Assembly: GCF_044962685.1 (NCBI RefSeq)
Contig: NZ_JBBKTX010000002.1
Location: 186,001-250,000 of the forward strand
Length of the DNA stretch: 64,000 nt
Reading direction: 5' to 3'
DNA from: Oceanobacter antarcticus
Lineage (GTDB): Bacteria > Pseudomonadota > Gammaproteobacteria > Pseudomonadales > Oceanobacteraceae
Part shown: piece after piece, positions 8,414 through 16,849 of the stretch
Layout: each line of letters starts with the position of its first letter
Numbering within the stretch: position 1 is the first letter of the stretch
The notes under the pieces: model-generated
Database searches by the model: none
Seen by the model: only the letters and a program-made list of their open reading frames with translations
What the model was told of the DNA's origin: nothing
Translations under genes and position numbers: made by a program

Positions 8414-9901
8414 ATGTTGCGAATCGCTCAGGAAGCACTCACTTTTGATGATGTGCTGTTGGTTCCCGGTTTTTCTGAAGTTCTGCCCAATCAGGTTTCC
8501 CTGAAAACCCGTCTGACTCGTGGTATTGAGCTGAAGATTCCGCTGATTTCTTCTGCAATGGATACCGTCACCGAAGGCCGCCTCGCGATCGCGATCGCAC
8601 AGGAAGGAGGTCTGGGTATTATCCACAAGAACTTGACGCCGGAAGAACAGGCTGCCGAGGTTCGCAAGGTCAAAAAATACGAAAGTGGGGTGGTGAAAGA
8701 TCCCATTACGGTCACCAGTTCAACCACGATCAGCGGTGTGCTGGAATTGTCTGCCCAATTCAATATTTCCGGAATGCCGGTTGTCGATCATGGCGAGCTG
8801 GTGGGTATTGTTACCCGCCGTGATGTGCGTTTTGAAAAAAATCTGGAGGCAACCGTCGCCTCGGTAATGACTCCCAAAGAAAAACTGATCACCGTGCTGG
8901 AAGGCACCAGCCCAGCTATTGTTCAGGATCTGCTGCACAAGCACCGTATTGAAAAAGTGCTGGTGCTGAATGAGGCTGGCAAACTGGTGGGACTGATGAC
9001 CGTCAAGGACATCGACAAGGCCAAAGCTTCTCCCAACGCGGCCAAAGATGATCAGGGACGCTTGCTGGTGGGTGCTGCTGTTGGTACTGGCGCAGGCACG
9101 GATGAACGTGTGGATGCACTGGCCGCTGCCGGTGTAGACGTGATCGTGGTGGATACTGCCCATGGCCACACATCCAATGCCAATGGCACTGGTGTGATCG
9201 ATCGTGTACGCATGATCAAACAGAAATACCCTAATCTTCAGGTGATCGGCGGCAATATCGCCACCGCAGAAGCCGCCGTTGCTCTGGTAGAAGCCGGAGC
9301 TGATGGCGTGAAAGTAGGTATCGGTCCGGGTTCTATTTGTACCACCCGAATTGTGGCCGGTGTCGGCGTTCCGCAAATCAGCGCAGTCGCCAATGTCGCA
9401 ACAGCCATGGAAAAGTACGACGTCCCGGTTATTGCAGACGGCGGCGTACGTTTCTCTGGTGACATCGCCAAGGCACTGGTCGCCGGAGCCTCAGTGATTA
9501 TGGTTGGTTCTATGCTGGCCGGAACCGACGAAGCACCCGGTGAAGTGGAGTTGTTCCAGGGCCGTGCCTACAAGTCTTACCGTGGCATGGGCTCTCTGGG
9601 TGCAATGGGCCAGACCCAGGGTTCTTCCGACCGCTACTTCCAGGACAAGAAGGAAGGCGTTGACAAGCTGGTACCAGAAGGCATCGAAGGTCGTATCGCC
9701 GTTAAAGGGCCGCTGTCGAATGTGGTTCATCAGTTGATGGGCGGTGTTCGTGCGGCCATGGGTTATACCGGTTGTGCGACCATTGACGAGATGCGCACCA
9801 AGCCGCAATTCGTACAGATCACCGGTGCTGGCATGAAAGAATCCCACGTCCACGATGTGCAGATTACCAAAGAAGCGCCCAACTACCGCCTTGGTGACTG
9901 A
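8414..9901 (+). CDS. guaB: inosine-5'-monophosphate dehydrogenase
   Basis: GuaB oxidises IMP to XMP with NAD+, the committed step of guanine nucleotide synthesis. The 495 residues start MLRIAQEALTFDDVLLVPG and contain the TIM barrel split by a pair of CBS domains (about 90-210). The catalytic loop GPGSICTTR has Cys309, and the flap region contains YRGMGSLGAMGQ. The ribosome site GGAAGG precedes the ATG. guaA follows 233 bp downstream in the classic guaBA order. Confidence 0.98.
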   Translation: MLRIAQEALTFDDVLLVPGFSEVLPNQVSLKTRLTRGIELKIPLISSAMDTVTEGRLAIAIAQEGGLGIIHKNLTPEEQAAEVRKVKKYESGVVKDPITVTSSTTISGVLELSAQFNISGMPVVDHGELVGIVTRRDVRFEKNLEATVASVMTPKEKLITVLEGTSPAIVQDLLHKHRIEKVLVLNEAGKLVGLMTVKDIDKAKASPNAAKDDQGRLLVGAAVGTGAGTDERVDALAAAGVDVIVVDTAHGHTSNANGTGVIDRVRMIKQKYPNLQVIGGNIATAEAAVALVEAGADGVKVGIGPGSICTTRIVAGVGVPQISAVANVATAMEKYDVPVIADGGVRFSGDIAKALVAGASVIMVGSMLAGTDEAPGEVELFQGRAYKSYRGMGSLGAMGQTQGSSDRYFQDKKEGVDKLVPEGIEGRIAVKGPLSNVVHQLMGGVRAAMGYTGCATIDEMRTKPQFVQITGAGMKESHVHDVQITKEAPNYRLGD

Positions 9902-10053
9902 TGCTGACTGCTCTATGGCACTGCTGTCTACTGCATCGCTGTGCTAGTGACGGTGTTTACTGTTAATGACGGTGTTAGTGGTGTGTTAGTGGCTATAAGC
10001 AGCCAGCAGCAGGGTAGAGCAGCAAGGACTGGAATTCGACAACGCGGATTTTA

Positions 10054-10079
10054 AAGAGGGGGATTAGCGTCCCCTTTTT
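10054..10079 (+). terminator. hairpin with T-run in the guaB-guaA gap
   Basis: GGGGA / TCCCC, extendable with A-T and G-T pairs, is followed by TTTTT 55 bp before guaA. It could attenuate or end guaB transcription. The rest of this 233-bp gap holds short imperfect repeats of a GACGGTGTTAGTG type and no gene. Confidence 0.5.
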
Positions 10080-10134
10080 GCATTTTTACTGATTATTCAA
10101 CCGTGGGCTGTGGCCCCGTTACCATGGATACCCT

Positions 10135-11712
10135 ATGTCTCAAGATATCCACGCCCAGAAAATTCTGATTCTGGATTTTGGCTCCCAATACACCCAACTG
10201 ATTGCCCGTCGTGTGCGCGAAATCGGTGTGTTTTCGGAAATACGTGCCTTTGATATGGACGCCGCCGAAATTCTTGAATACAACCCGAGCGGTATTATTC
10301 TGGCCGGTGGCCCGGAATCAGTGACCGAAGCCGGATCACCACGGGCTCCGGAATGTGTATTTACCCTGGGCGTGCCCGTGCTGGGTATCTGCTATGGTAT
10401 GCAAACCATGGCAGAGCAGCTGGGTGGCAAGGTTCAGGGTTCCAGCATTCGTGAATTCGGCTACGCCCAGATTCAGGTGGAAGGCAATAGCCAGCTGTTC
10501 CATGACATTCGGGATCACATCACCGACGACGGCCAGTCACTGCTGGACGTCTGGATGAGTCACGGCGACAAAGTATCTGCCATGCCCGAAGGCTTTGAGC
10601 TGATGGCCTCAACGCCTTCATGCCCGATTGCCGGTATGTACCTGGCCGACAAACATTTCTACGGCGTTCAGTTCCACCCGGAAGTGACCCATAGCCTGCA
10701 AGGCCAACGCATTCTGGAACGCTTTATTCTGGACATCTGTGGCTGCGAAGTGCTCTGGACACCGGCAAAAATCATCGAAGACCAGATCGAAAAAGTCCGC
10801 GTCCAAGTCGGCGATCAAAAAGTATTGCTCGGCCTGTCGGGTGGTGTGGACTCCTCCGTGGTGGCGGCCTTATTGCACAAGGCCATCGGCGACCAGCTGA
10901 CCTGTGTTTTTGTCGATAACGGCCTGTTGCGCAAGAACGAAGGCGACATGGTGATGGACATGTTTGCCAAAAATATGGGCGTTAAAGTCATCCGTGCCGA
11001 CGCCGAAGCGCTGTTCCTGGGTGCCCTGGCTGGCGTGACCGATCCGGAAGCCAAGCGTAAGGCCATTGGCGGCAACTTTATCGACGTATTCGACGCCGAA
11101 GCCACCAAACTCAAAGACGTACACTTCCTGGCACAAGGCACCATCTACCCGGATGTGATTGAATCCGCTGCCTCCAAAACCGGTAAGGCCCACGTCATCA
11201 AATCTCACCATAACGTCGGCGGCCTGCCAGACGATATGAAAATGGCATTGGTAGAACCATTACGCGAACTGTTCAAGGACGAAGTGCGTAAAATCGGCCT
11301 GGAACTGGGCCTGCCCTACGACATGGTCTACCGCCATCCATTCCCAGGGCCGGGCTTGGGCGTCCGTATACTTGGCGAAGTGAAAAAAGAATACGCCGAT
11401 ATCCTGCGCGAAGCCGATGCCATCTTTATTGAAGAACTGCATAACTTCGACTGGTACCACAAAACCAGCCAGGCCTTCGCGGTATTTATTCCGCAAAAAT
11501 CCGTTGGCGTCGTCGGCGACCAGCGCCGCTACGAATGGGTAATTGCTCTGCGCGCAGTCGAAACCATCGACTTTATGACCGCCCGCTGGGCGCACTTGCC
11601 GTACGAGCTGCTGGAGAAAGTATCCAACCGCATTATCAACGAAATAGAACACGTCTCCCGCGTGACCTACGACGTATCCAGCAAACCGCCTGCGACGATT
11701 GAGTGGGAATGA
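10135..11712 (+). CDS. guaA: GMP synthase (glutamine-hydrolysing)
   Basis: GuaA aminates XMP to GMP with ATP and glutamine. Of its 525 residues, the N-terminal class I glutamine amidotransferase has nucleophile Cys86 (GICYGMQ) and the HPE pair His181/Glu183; the ATP-pyrophosphatase has the P-loop GLSGGVDSS; the C-terminal dimerisation domain ends TIEWE. The gene is complete and ends at the point where the ICE begins; the 3' end of guaA is a known insertion site for tyrosine-recombinase islands, and the element evidently restores the reading frame. Confidence 0.98.
   Translation: MSQDIHAQKILILDFGSQYTQLIARRVREIGVFSEIRAFDMDAAEILEYNPSGIILAGGPESVTEAGSPRAPECVFTLGVPVLGICYGMQTMAEQLGGKVQGSSIREFGYAQIQVEGNSQLFHDIRDHITDDGQSLLDVWMSHGDKVSAMPEGFELMASTPSCPIAGMYLADKHFYGVQFHPEVTHSLQGQRILERFILDICGCEVLWTPAKIIEDQIEKVRVQVGDQKVLLGLSGGVDSSVVAALLHKAIGDQLTCVFVDNGLLRKNEGDMVMDMFAKNMGVKVIRADAEALFLGALAGVTDPEAKRKAIGGNFIDVFDAEATKLKDVHFLAQGTIYPDVIESAASKTGKAHVIKSHHNVGGLPDDMKMALVEPLRELFKDEVRKIGLELGLPYDMVYRHPFPGPGLGVRILGEVKKEYADILREADAIFIEELHNFDWYHKTSQAFAVFIPQKSVGVVGDQRRYEWVIALRAVETIDFMTARWAHLPYELLEKVSNRIINEIEHVSRVTYDVSSKPPATIEWE
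11690..11712 (+). other. presumed attL core within the 3' end of guaA
   Basis: The integrase gene begins 308 bp after guaA with only noncoding repeats between, which is the layout of islands that insert at the guaA 3' end. The exact core cannot be fixed because the matching right copy is not in this window; the limits given are the last codons of guaA and are an inference. Confidence 0.35.
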
Positions 11713-11759
11713 TTCCACGTCTGGCACTGGCTGGCATTCACAAGCAGTAAACCTCTATT

Positions 11760-11785
11760 AACCCATTGATATCAATGGGTTTTTC
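11760..11785 (+). terminator. rho-independent terminator after guaA (perfect palindrome)
   Basis: Bases 11760-11781 form a perfect 22-bp palindrome (arms AACCCATTG / CAATGGGTT around ATAT) followed by TTTTTCTTT. It would end guaA transcription before the integrase module. Confidence 0.85.
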
Positions 11786-11840
11786 TTTATTTTTCCTGGC
11801 AATGTCAGGCACTCCCCAGCACCCTCAAGCAAACTTTTTT

Positions 11841-11994
11841 CATGGTATTTTTGATGGTATTGTTCGAGCTGATACCGCGACCTCAAAGAAATACCATGCC
11901 ATGAATTTTGGAGTAGTCATGGTATCGAAAATCACTAACATGCTGATATTAAAGTAAATATAGGCGAAAAATACGGCATGTTTGATCATGGTAT
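11841..11994. repeat. cluster of ATGGTAT repeats before the integrase, candidate arm-type sites
   Basis: CATGGTAT occurs at 11841, 11918 and 11987, the related GATGGTAT at 11853, and the inverted ATACCATG at 11891. Five copies within 154 bp in an otherwise gene-free stretch beside the attachment site suggest binding sites for the integrase N-terminal arm domain or the excision factor. The last copy ends 13 bp before the integrase ribosome site, so binding could also repress the integrase gene. The function is inferred. Confidence 0.6.
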
Positions 11995-12020
11995 TAAGGA
12001 CGAGAAAAGGAGGATTAGCC

Positions 12021-13217
12021 ATGCTGACCGATACCAAGCTTCGCAACCTGAAACCTCAAGACAAGCTCTACAAGGTCAACGACCGAGACGGCCTTTACGT
12101 AGCAGTCACGCCGGCAGGGACAATCTCTTTTAGACATAACTACTCCATCAGCGGCCGCCAGGAGACGTTGACCATCGGTCGGTATGGCAGTGGCGGTATC
12201 ACACTGGCGGAAGCGCGGGAACTGCTGAGCGAAGCAAAGAAAATGATTGCAGCCGGCAAATCCCCGGCCAGAGAGAAAGCGCGCGACAAATCGCGCGTGA
12301 AGGATGCCGAAACATTCGGGGCATGGGCTGAAAAATGGTTGCGCGGCTATCAGATGGCTGACTCGACACGCGACATGCGTAAATCGGTCTACAACCGCGA
12401 GTTGAAAAAGCGCTTCGGCAATCAGAAATTATCTGAGATCACGCATGAGGATCTCCGGGCAGTGACCGATGCCATCGTGGAAAGAGGAGCGCCAGCAACA
12501 GCCGTCCACGCCCGAGAAGTGGTATTACAGGTTTATCGGTGGGCGATCGAACGCGGACAGAAAGTTGAAAACCCCGCTGAAATGGTTCGCCCCAACAGTA
12601 TCGCCAGATTCGAACCCCGTGACCGCGCCCTGAGTCCTGCCGAAATTGGTCTGATGTATCGGTACATGGATCGAATCGGGACCTCGCCGCAATATAGAGC
12701 CGCAATCAAGCTGCTGTTATTGACCATGGTCAGAAAATCCGAGTTGTCCAACGCCACCTGGGAAGAGATCAATTTTAGCGAGGCACTCTGGACGATCCCG
12801 AAACAGCGTATGAAGCGACGAAATCCACATTTGGTGTTTCTGTCTCGCCAGGCACTGGACATCTTTATCGCACTGAAGACCTTTGCCGGTGGCTCCGAAT
12901 TCGTGCTTCCCTCGCGGTATGATTCGGACTTGCCTATGAGTGCAGCGACTTTGAATCGCGTTCTTGCCCTGACGTATCAGTCTGCACAAAAGGATGGTGA
13001 GCAGCTTGGTAAATTTGGTCCGCACGATCTGCGTCGCACAGCCAGCACCTTATTGCATGAAGCAGGCTACAACACTGATTGGATTGAAAAGTGTCTTGCC
13101 CATGAGCAGAAAGGAGTAAGGGCAATTTACAATAAAGCCGAATACCGGGAGCAACGGGCGGCGATGTTGCAAGACTGGGCTGACATGATTGACGAGTGGA
13201 CTAGCGTGAAGCGTTAA
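12021..13217 (+). CDS. int: tyrosine-type integrase, P4/DUF4102 class
   Basis: This enzyme should integrate and excise the element at guaA. Its 398 residues show an N-terminal DUF4102-like arm-binding domain (LTDTKLRNLKP, DGLYVAV), a SAM-like core-binding domain and the catalytic domain with Arg238 (MVRKSELS), HDLRR (His335, Arg338), His361 (LAHEQKG) and nucleophile Tyr370. The start at 12021 is chosen for its perfect AGGAGG at 12008-12013; a longer frame from 11982 lacks one. The 3' end overlaps the opposite-strand AlpA-like gene by 17 bp. All catalytic residues are present, so it is probably active. Confidence 0.95.
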   Translation: MLTDTKLRNLKPQDKLYKVNDRDGLYVAVTPAGTISFRHNYSISGRQETLTIGRYGSGGITLAEARELLSEAKKMIAAGKSPAREKARDKSRVKDAETFGAWAEKWLRGYQMADSTRDMRKSVYNRELKKRFGNQKLSEITHEDLRAVTDAIVERGAPATAVHAREVVLQVYRWAIERGQKVENPAEMVRPNSIARFEPRDRALSPAEIGLMYRYMDRIGTSPQYRAAIKLLLLTMVRKSELSNATWEEINFSEALWTIPKQRMKRRNPHLVFLSRQALDIFIALKTFAGGSEFVLPSRYDSDLPMSAATLNRVLALTYQSAQKDGEQLGKFGPHDLRRTASTLLHEAGYNTDWIEKCLAHEQKGVRAIYNKAEYREQRAAMLQDWADMIDEWTSVKR

Positions 13218-13449
13218 TATTGATTCCTGGCCGGATAGGTTGATCTTCAGACTCTTTGCGGGATTCGATCCACTTTTCCACCTCGGCCAAGTCCCAGGCG
13301 ACATTGCGGCTTGTCAGCACGATTCTGCGCGGAAAGTCGCCTCGTTTCTCCATATTGAAGATGGCGCGATCTGAAAGCGGAATCATAGCCAGTAATGTTT
13401 TTCGATTGATTAAAGTCTTTCTTGGTCGAGTAGGGTGTCCGTCATCCAT
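13201..13449 (-). CDS. AlpA-like small DNA-binding regulator
   Basis: An 82-residue winged-helix protein of the AlpA/MerR-like phage regulator family (INRKTLLAMIPLSDRAIFNMEKRGDFPRR cut into its helices, then VAWDLAEVEKWIESR). In P4-like and ICE systems such proteins activate the integrase or act as excision factors. It is convergent with and overlaps the integrase 3' end. Its upstream region carries two copies of the palindrome that also surrounds the S24 repressor, so the repressor probably controls it. Role as an excisionase or activator is inferred from family and place. Confidence 0.82.
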   Translation of the reverse strand: MDDGHPTRPRKTLINRKTLLAMIPLSDRAIFNMEKRGDFPRRIVLTSRNVAWDLAEVEKWIESRKESEDQPIRPGININASR

Positions 13450-13511
13450 TGCTTCTCACTCTCGCTCCGGACCGCACGTGTCAGAGTCTTAGGCTTGCCA
13501 AAAACTAAACG

Positions 13512-13563
13512 TTAGCACCGTGCAAATCATTTTGGCAAAAGAGAATGTTTAGCAATGTGATAA
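13512..13563. promoter_or_regulatory. two operator-like palindromes upstream of the AlpA-like gene
   Basis: TTAGCACCGTGCAAA (13512-13526) and TTAGCAATGTGATAA (13549-13563) share TTAGCA-N2-GTG and imperfect dyad symmetry. Related copies flank the S24 repressor start at 14361-14454. They sit 63-114 bp upstream of the AlpA-like start, where repressor binding could block its promoter. The rest of the 13450-13695 gap shows no gene. Confidence 0.65.
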
Positions 13564-13695
13564 ACAATTACTGCATCAGGGTGGGGTGATGGACTTAGGA
13601 GTGTTGCCGTGACAGCGTCATTCACCATATTTGCGCTGCATGCGGTCACTTGAATTAATTATTGTTGTTCCTGCCTTTGGGCAGGCTGGGAATAC

Positions 13696-14370
13696 TTAGA
13701 CCACCTCCCCCTTGAAGACAATGACTCCACAGATTGTCGCTTCTTCATCCACTTCGATAATGCGATTCGGCCAGTCAGGGTTGAGTGCCTTCAGGTACTG
13801 CTTGCCCTCTTCAATAATTAACTGCTTGAACGTGGCTTCATTGGATTCATCGAGTCGAACAACCACGTACTTTCCGTGGTCAGGTGAAACATTGGGGTCA
13901 ACAAAAATCAGGTCGCCCTCATGAAACTTGGGTTCCATACTGCTACCGCGAACCCTAAGTACAAAGGATTCAGGACTACAACAAACCGGGCAGGGTAAAA
14001 GTTCTGAACCGTAGGCCGGCACGAAACTTTCAGAAATCTCATACCAGTTTCCCGCTTGGACCCAGGATATCAGCGGGTGGAGACTGCGCAAATCCGGGCC
14101 GTCGTGGGCGTTGTGTTCCTCTTGTCTTGCCCCGTCCGCATGGGGGGTATCCATCCATCCTTGGTCTTTATTCATGGCCTTTTCCAGTTTCTCCGCCAGC
14201 TCATCTCCAATAGAGCGGGGCGTTCCTTTTTTGGTCGGCAGCTGGTTGCGCACCTGACTGAGGTAGGAGCTATTGGTCCCAGCCGCACGCGCCAACTTGG
14301 CAGCTGACCCCGCTTCGGCAATCAGAACCTCAAGATTGTGGAGCCGGATCTGGTTAAGTTTTAGCGTCAT
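13696..14370 (-). CDS. LexA/CI-type repressor with S24 autoprotease domain
   Basis: The predicted master repressor of the element. The N-terminal helix-turn-helix (about 15-45: GSAAKLARAAGTNSSYLSQV) is joined to an S24 peptidase domain with a cleavage-site pair Ala106-Gly107 (WVQAGNW), nucleophile Ser144 (GSSMEP) and general base Lys182. This is the set needed for RecA-stimulated self-cleavage, so DNA damage should induce the element. ATG at 14370 is preferred; a GTG at 14379 is also in frame. It is divergent from the small Cro-like gene at 14466, with operator-like palindromes between, one covering its own start codon, which predicts autoregulation. Confidence 0.93.
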   Translation of the reverse strand: MTLKLNQIRLHNLEVLIAEAGSAAKLARAAGTNSSYLSQVRNQLPTKKGTPRSIGDELAEKLEKAMNKDQGWMDTPHADGARQEEHNAHDGPDLRSLHPLISWVQAGNWYEISESFVPAYGSELLPCPVCCSPESFVLRVRGSSMEPKFHEGDLIFVDPNVSPDHGKYVVVRLDESNEATFKQLIIEEGKQYLKALNPDWPNRIIEVDEEATICGVIVFKGEVV

Positions 14371-14454
14371 GCGAAACACTTTAGCATGATTTTTAGCAGA
14401 GTGATAAACAAAAAGTGGCGATTGCGCGTTGTTCGATGATTCGCACGGTGCTAA
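14361..14454. promoter_or_regulatory. operator-like palindromes between the S24 repressor and the divergent gene
   Basis: Three 15-bp sites match those upstream of the AlpA-like gene: TTAGCGTCATGCGAA (14361-14375, over the repressor start), TTAGCAGAGTGATAA (14393-14407) and TTCGCACGGTGCTAA (14440-14454, the inverse of the site at 13512). A further half site TTAGCATGAT starts at 14381. The shared core is TTAGCA-N2-GTG. The arrangement resembles a phage-type bidirectional operator. Confidence 0.68.
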
Positions 14455-14465
14455 TGTTTCTGCGC

Positions 14466-14753
14466 ATGGAGCTAAAGGATTTCCTCAAAATGGCAACCAA
14501 GCGGGAGCGGGCCGACGTCGCTGCGGCGTGTGGCGACTCAGTCTCCTACTTGTATCAGATTGCCGGCCAGCATCGATATGCCAGTCCATTGATGGCGACG
14601 CAAATCGAGCATTACACCCGTACTGTGGCGGACCTTTCGGATGGTCGACTGGAGCCTGTGCCTCGGGCGAGCATGGTTCGACATCCAGAGATTTTCTACG
14701 GCGTCGTGCCTGAATCGGGTGCACAAGAAGCAGGTGGCAACGATGACGCCTGA
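14466..14753 (+). CDS. small Cro-like DNA-binding protein
   Basis: A 95-residue protein divergent from the S24 repressor. Its first half (LKDFLKMATKRERADVAAACGDS then VSYLYQIAGQHRYASPLMATQIE) has the shape of a degenerate Cro/Xre helix-turn-helix in which YLYQIAGQHR would be the recognition helix. No ribosome site decides among the ATGs at 14454 and 14466. The stop overlaps the ParB start, so it heads the maintenance operon. By position it could be the Cro counterpart of the repressor; this is inference. Confidence 0.7.
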   Translation: MELKDFLKMATKRERADVAAACGDSVSYLYQIAGQHRYASPLMATQIEHYTRTVADLSDGRLEPVPRASMVRHPEIFYGVVPESGAQEAGGNDDA

Positions 14754-16260
14754 GAGATCGCCATCCGCCCACGAGATCACCCGTGTAGACGTCACTCGTA
14801 TCCACCATTACTCCCGCAATCCCCGTCGGCAGCAGAACCCTGAATACGATCGAATAAAGGCGTCGATCCAGGCTGAAGGCCTGGATCAACCATTGGTGCT
14901 ATCACAGGAGCCGGGGGCTGCTGATTATGTGCTCCACAGTGGCGGCAATACACGGCTGAGGATACTAAAGGAGCTTTTGGACGAAACCGGCGATGAGCGA
15001 TTTCGCTGGATTGATTGCGTCGTCAAGCCCTGGTCGCAGGAGTCCAACGTACTTTTTGCCCACCTCCGCGAAAACGAGCTCCGCGGCGGTTTGCCTTTCA
15101 TTGATAAAGCGTTGGCCGTATTCGAAGCAAAGCATCTCCTCGAAAGCGAGATGGGGGTTGAGAGCCTGTCTCAGCGCCAACTGGAAGAGTTGTTCAGAGA
15201 GCGAGGTTTCGGGCTCAGCCACAGCATGATTTCCAAAATGGGATATGCCGTTGAGACCTTGTGGCCATTGATGCCAAAAGCCTTGGCTGCCGGATTGGGT
15301 CGGCCACAGGTGGAAAAGATCCGAGCCCTTGAACGCGCTGCCCGAGCGATCTGGGATCGTCGCCAATTGGGGGATAACACCGTTTTCGATGCGATCTTTG
15401 CTGAGTTGTGTCGCCGTCATGACGGCGCCGAATGGGACATTCAGCCACTGCGCGATGCATTGGAAAATGAGATCGCCGTGGAGTCCGAACTGAATCGCCA
15501 AGTGATTCATCTGGAGATGGAGGCACAACTATCGGGCCGCGCATTCAGCCTTCCCGCTCATGCCGAAGAGGATACAGAGCCGGGGGCGGACAGGGACTCG
15601 GAACACCCGGAGCATTCTGATAGTGGGCCGTCATCGAATACGACGACATTGGAAAAGCAGCCCGCTGACATCGATTCACCGGCGAGTGGTCATGACAAAA
15701 GCAAAGACCAACCGAACATGCCGGCTGAGTTGACCTCTGCGCCGAATTCCCAAAAAGGTGGTCAACAAAGAAATCTTGAAGTTTTGCGGAGCCAGTTGTG
15801 GGACTGCGCCGTAACCCTGGCGGCATCCCACGGATTGCACGATACAGTCATTCGTCTGCCGGATCAGGGCTTGGGCTTTCTGCTGATTGATGTGCCTTCA
15901 CTGGAACTGCGGGAATCCCTTGACCAGGACATGCTGGATTTAGTGTCCGCACTCTGGTGGCAGTTGGCTGCGAGCTCAGAGTTGACCGTCGCTCCCACGG
16001 ACATTGTCCTGGCCTACCTGGATAAAGACTCGCTTCTATACCAGGCCTTGGCATCCCATGATGCCGGTCTGCTCTTTGGCAGTGTCTGGACGCCTGATCC
16101 CGGCCATCTCAACAGCCAGCTCTGGCAACAATTGAACCCGCCAGACTGGCAGCGTTTGCTGCAAATGATGGAGTCCTACCGGAGCATTAAACGGTTAGCC
16201 TTCGATACCGGGGTCGAGCTTTGGGCGCAACAAGGAGGTGAAAGCGATGTCGTCCAATAA
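14743..16260 (+). CDS. parB: ICE ParB-family partition protein
   Basis: A ParB/Srx-fold DNA-binding protein of the PFGI-1 ICE type (505 residues). The N-terminal ParB domain has HYSRNPRRQQNPEYDRIKASI, GLDQPLVLS and HSGGNTRLRILKEL, followed by a helix-turn-helix with LSHSMISKMGYA (about 170-200). The middle (about 275-345) is Ser/Glu/Asp-rich and disordered, and the C-terminal 160 residues form a separate domain. The chosen ATG follows AGGTGG and overlaps the preceding stop. It may segregate the excised circle together with the ParM-like protein downstream; no ParA was found in the window. Confidence 0.9.
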   Translation: MTPERSPSAHEITRVDVTRIHHYSRNPRRQQNPEYDRIKASIQAEGLDQPLVLSQEPGAADYVLHSGGNTRLRILKELLDETGDERFRWIDCVVKPWSQESNVLFAHLRENELRGGLPFIDKALAVFEAKHLLESEMGVESLSQRQLEELFRERGFGLSHSMISKMGYAVETLWPLMPKALAAGLGRPQVEKIRALERAARAIWDRRQLGDNTVFDAIFAELCRRHDGAEWDIQPLRDALENEIAVESELNRQVIHLEMEAQLSGRAFSLPAHAEEDTEPGADRDSEHPEHSDSGPSSNTTTLEKQPADIDSPASGHDKSKDQPNMPAELTSAPNSQKGGQQRNLEVLRSQLWDCAVTLAASHGLHDTVIRLPDQGLGFLLIDVPSLELRESLDQDMLDLVSALWWQLAASSELTVAPTDIVLAYLDKDSLLYQALASHDAGLLFGSVWTPDPGHLNSQLWQQLNPPDWQRLLQMMESYRSIKRLAFDTGVELWAQQGGESDVVQ

Positions 16261-16849
16261 GGAAGCCGACCTCACCACCGCCGTTCTGTTGTACGCCATG
16301 CGATGTTTGGCAGAAGGGGATCAGCAGGCATTGCGTGCCATGAACTTTGGCCCCAAGGAACTGGACGCCCTGAAAGAGATGAATCTGGCCGATCTCTATC
16401 GGGCCGATGCACTGCGTGTGCACTGTCTGCAGATTGGTCTCAATCGTGATGTTTTTTGGCCGATGCTCGATCACCTGCGTCATCAGCGGGAATCTGAGGA
16501 TCTGCAGCGAACATTGCTGGTCGCGGACGCGCCGTTAGAGATGATGCAGCAGTTATTTGGTGTGAGTTCTCGGGAATACACGCGATGGCGCCGATTGTTG
16601 ACGTTGGCGCCGGCCGTGGGCAGGCCTCCCGAACTGAATGAAACCGATACCCACGCGCTTTGGTACGCCTGGCAGGATAAGGTAAGGGCGGATGACAAAT
16701 CCACATTAACTGCAGAGGACTATCTCGACCTACAGCAACAGACAGGCATTGGATTGCGATCGATTTGGGCGCTGGTGCAGCGTTGGGAAACCTACGGCGT
16801 GGGAAGCAGTGCCGCGACGTCCGGGCGGGTTGCCGAGAATGGCTCATGA
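16247..16849 (+). CDS. DUF2857 family ICE protein
   Basis: A 200-residue protein of the DUF2857 family that regularly follows parB in this class of ICE. It is helical with no recognised catalytic motif; a segment MQQLFGVSSREYTRWRRLL resembles a DNA-binding helix-turn-helix. The ATG at 16247 lies 9 bp after GGAGG inside the end of parB. A regulatory or replication-linked role is likely from context only. Confidence 0.82.
   Translation: MSSNKEADLTTAVLLYAMRCLAEGDQQALRAMNFGPKELDALKEMNLADLYRADALRVHCLQIGLNRDVFWPMLDHLRHQRESEDLQRTLLVADAPLEMMQQLFGVSSREYTRWRRLLTLAPAVGRPPELNETDTHALWYAWQDKVRADDKSTLTAEDYLDLQQQTGIGLRSIWALVQRWETYGVGSSAATSGRVAENGS

Noticed and set aside
11766..11957. Open frame of 63 codons between guaA and the integrase
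   Set aside because: It has no ribosome site and crosses the terminator and the ATGGTAT repeats.
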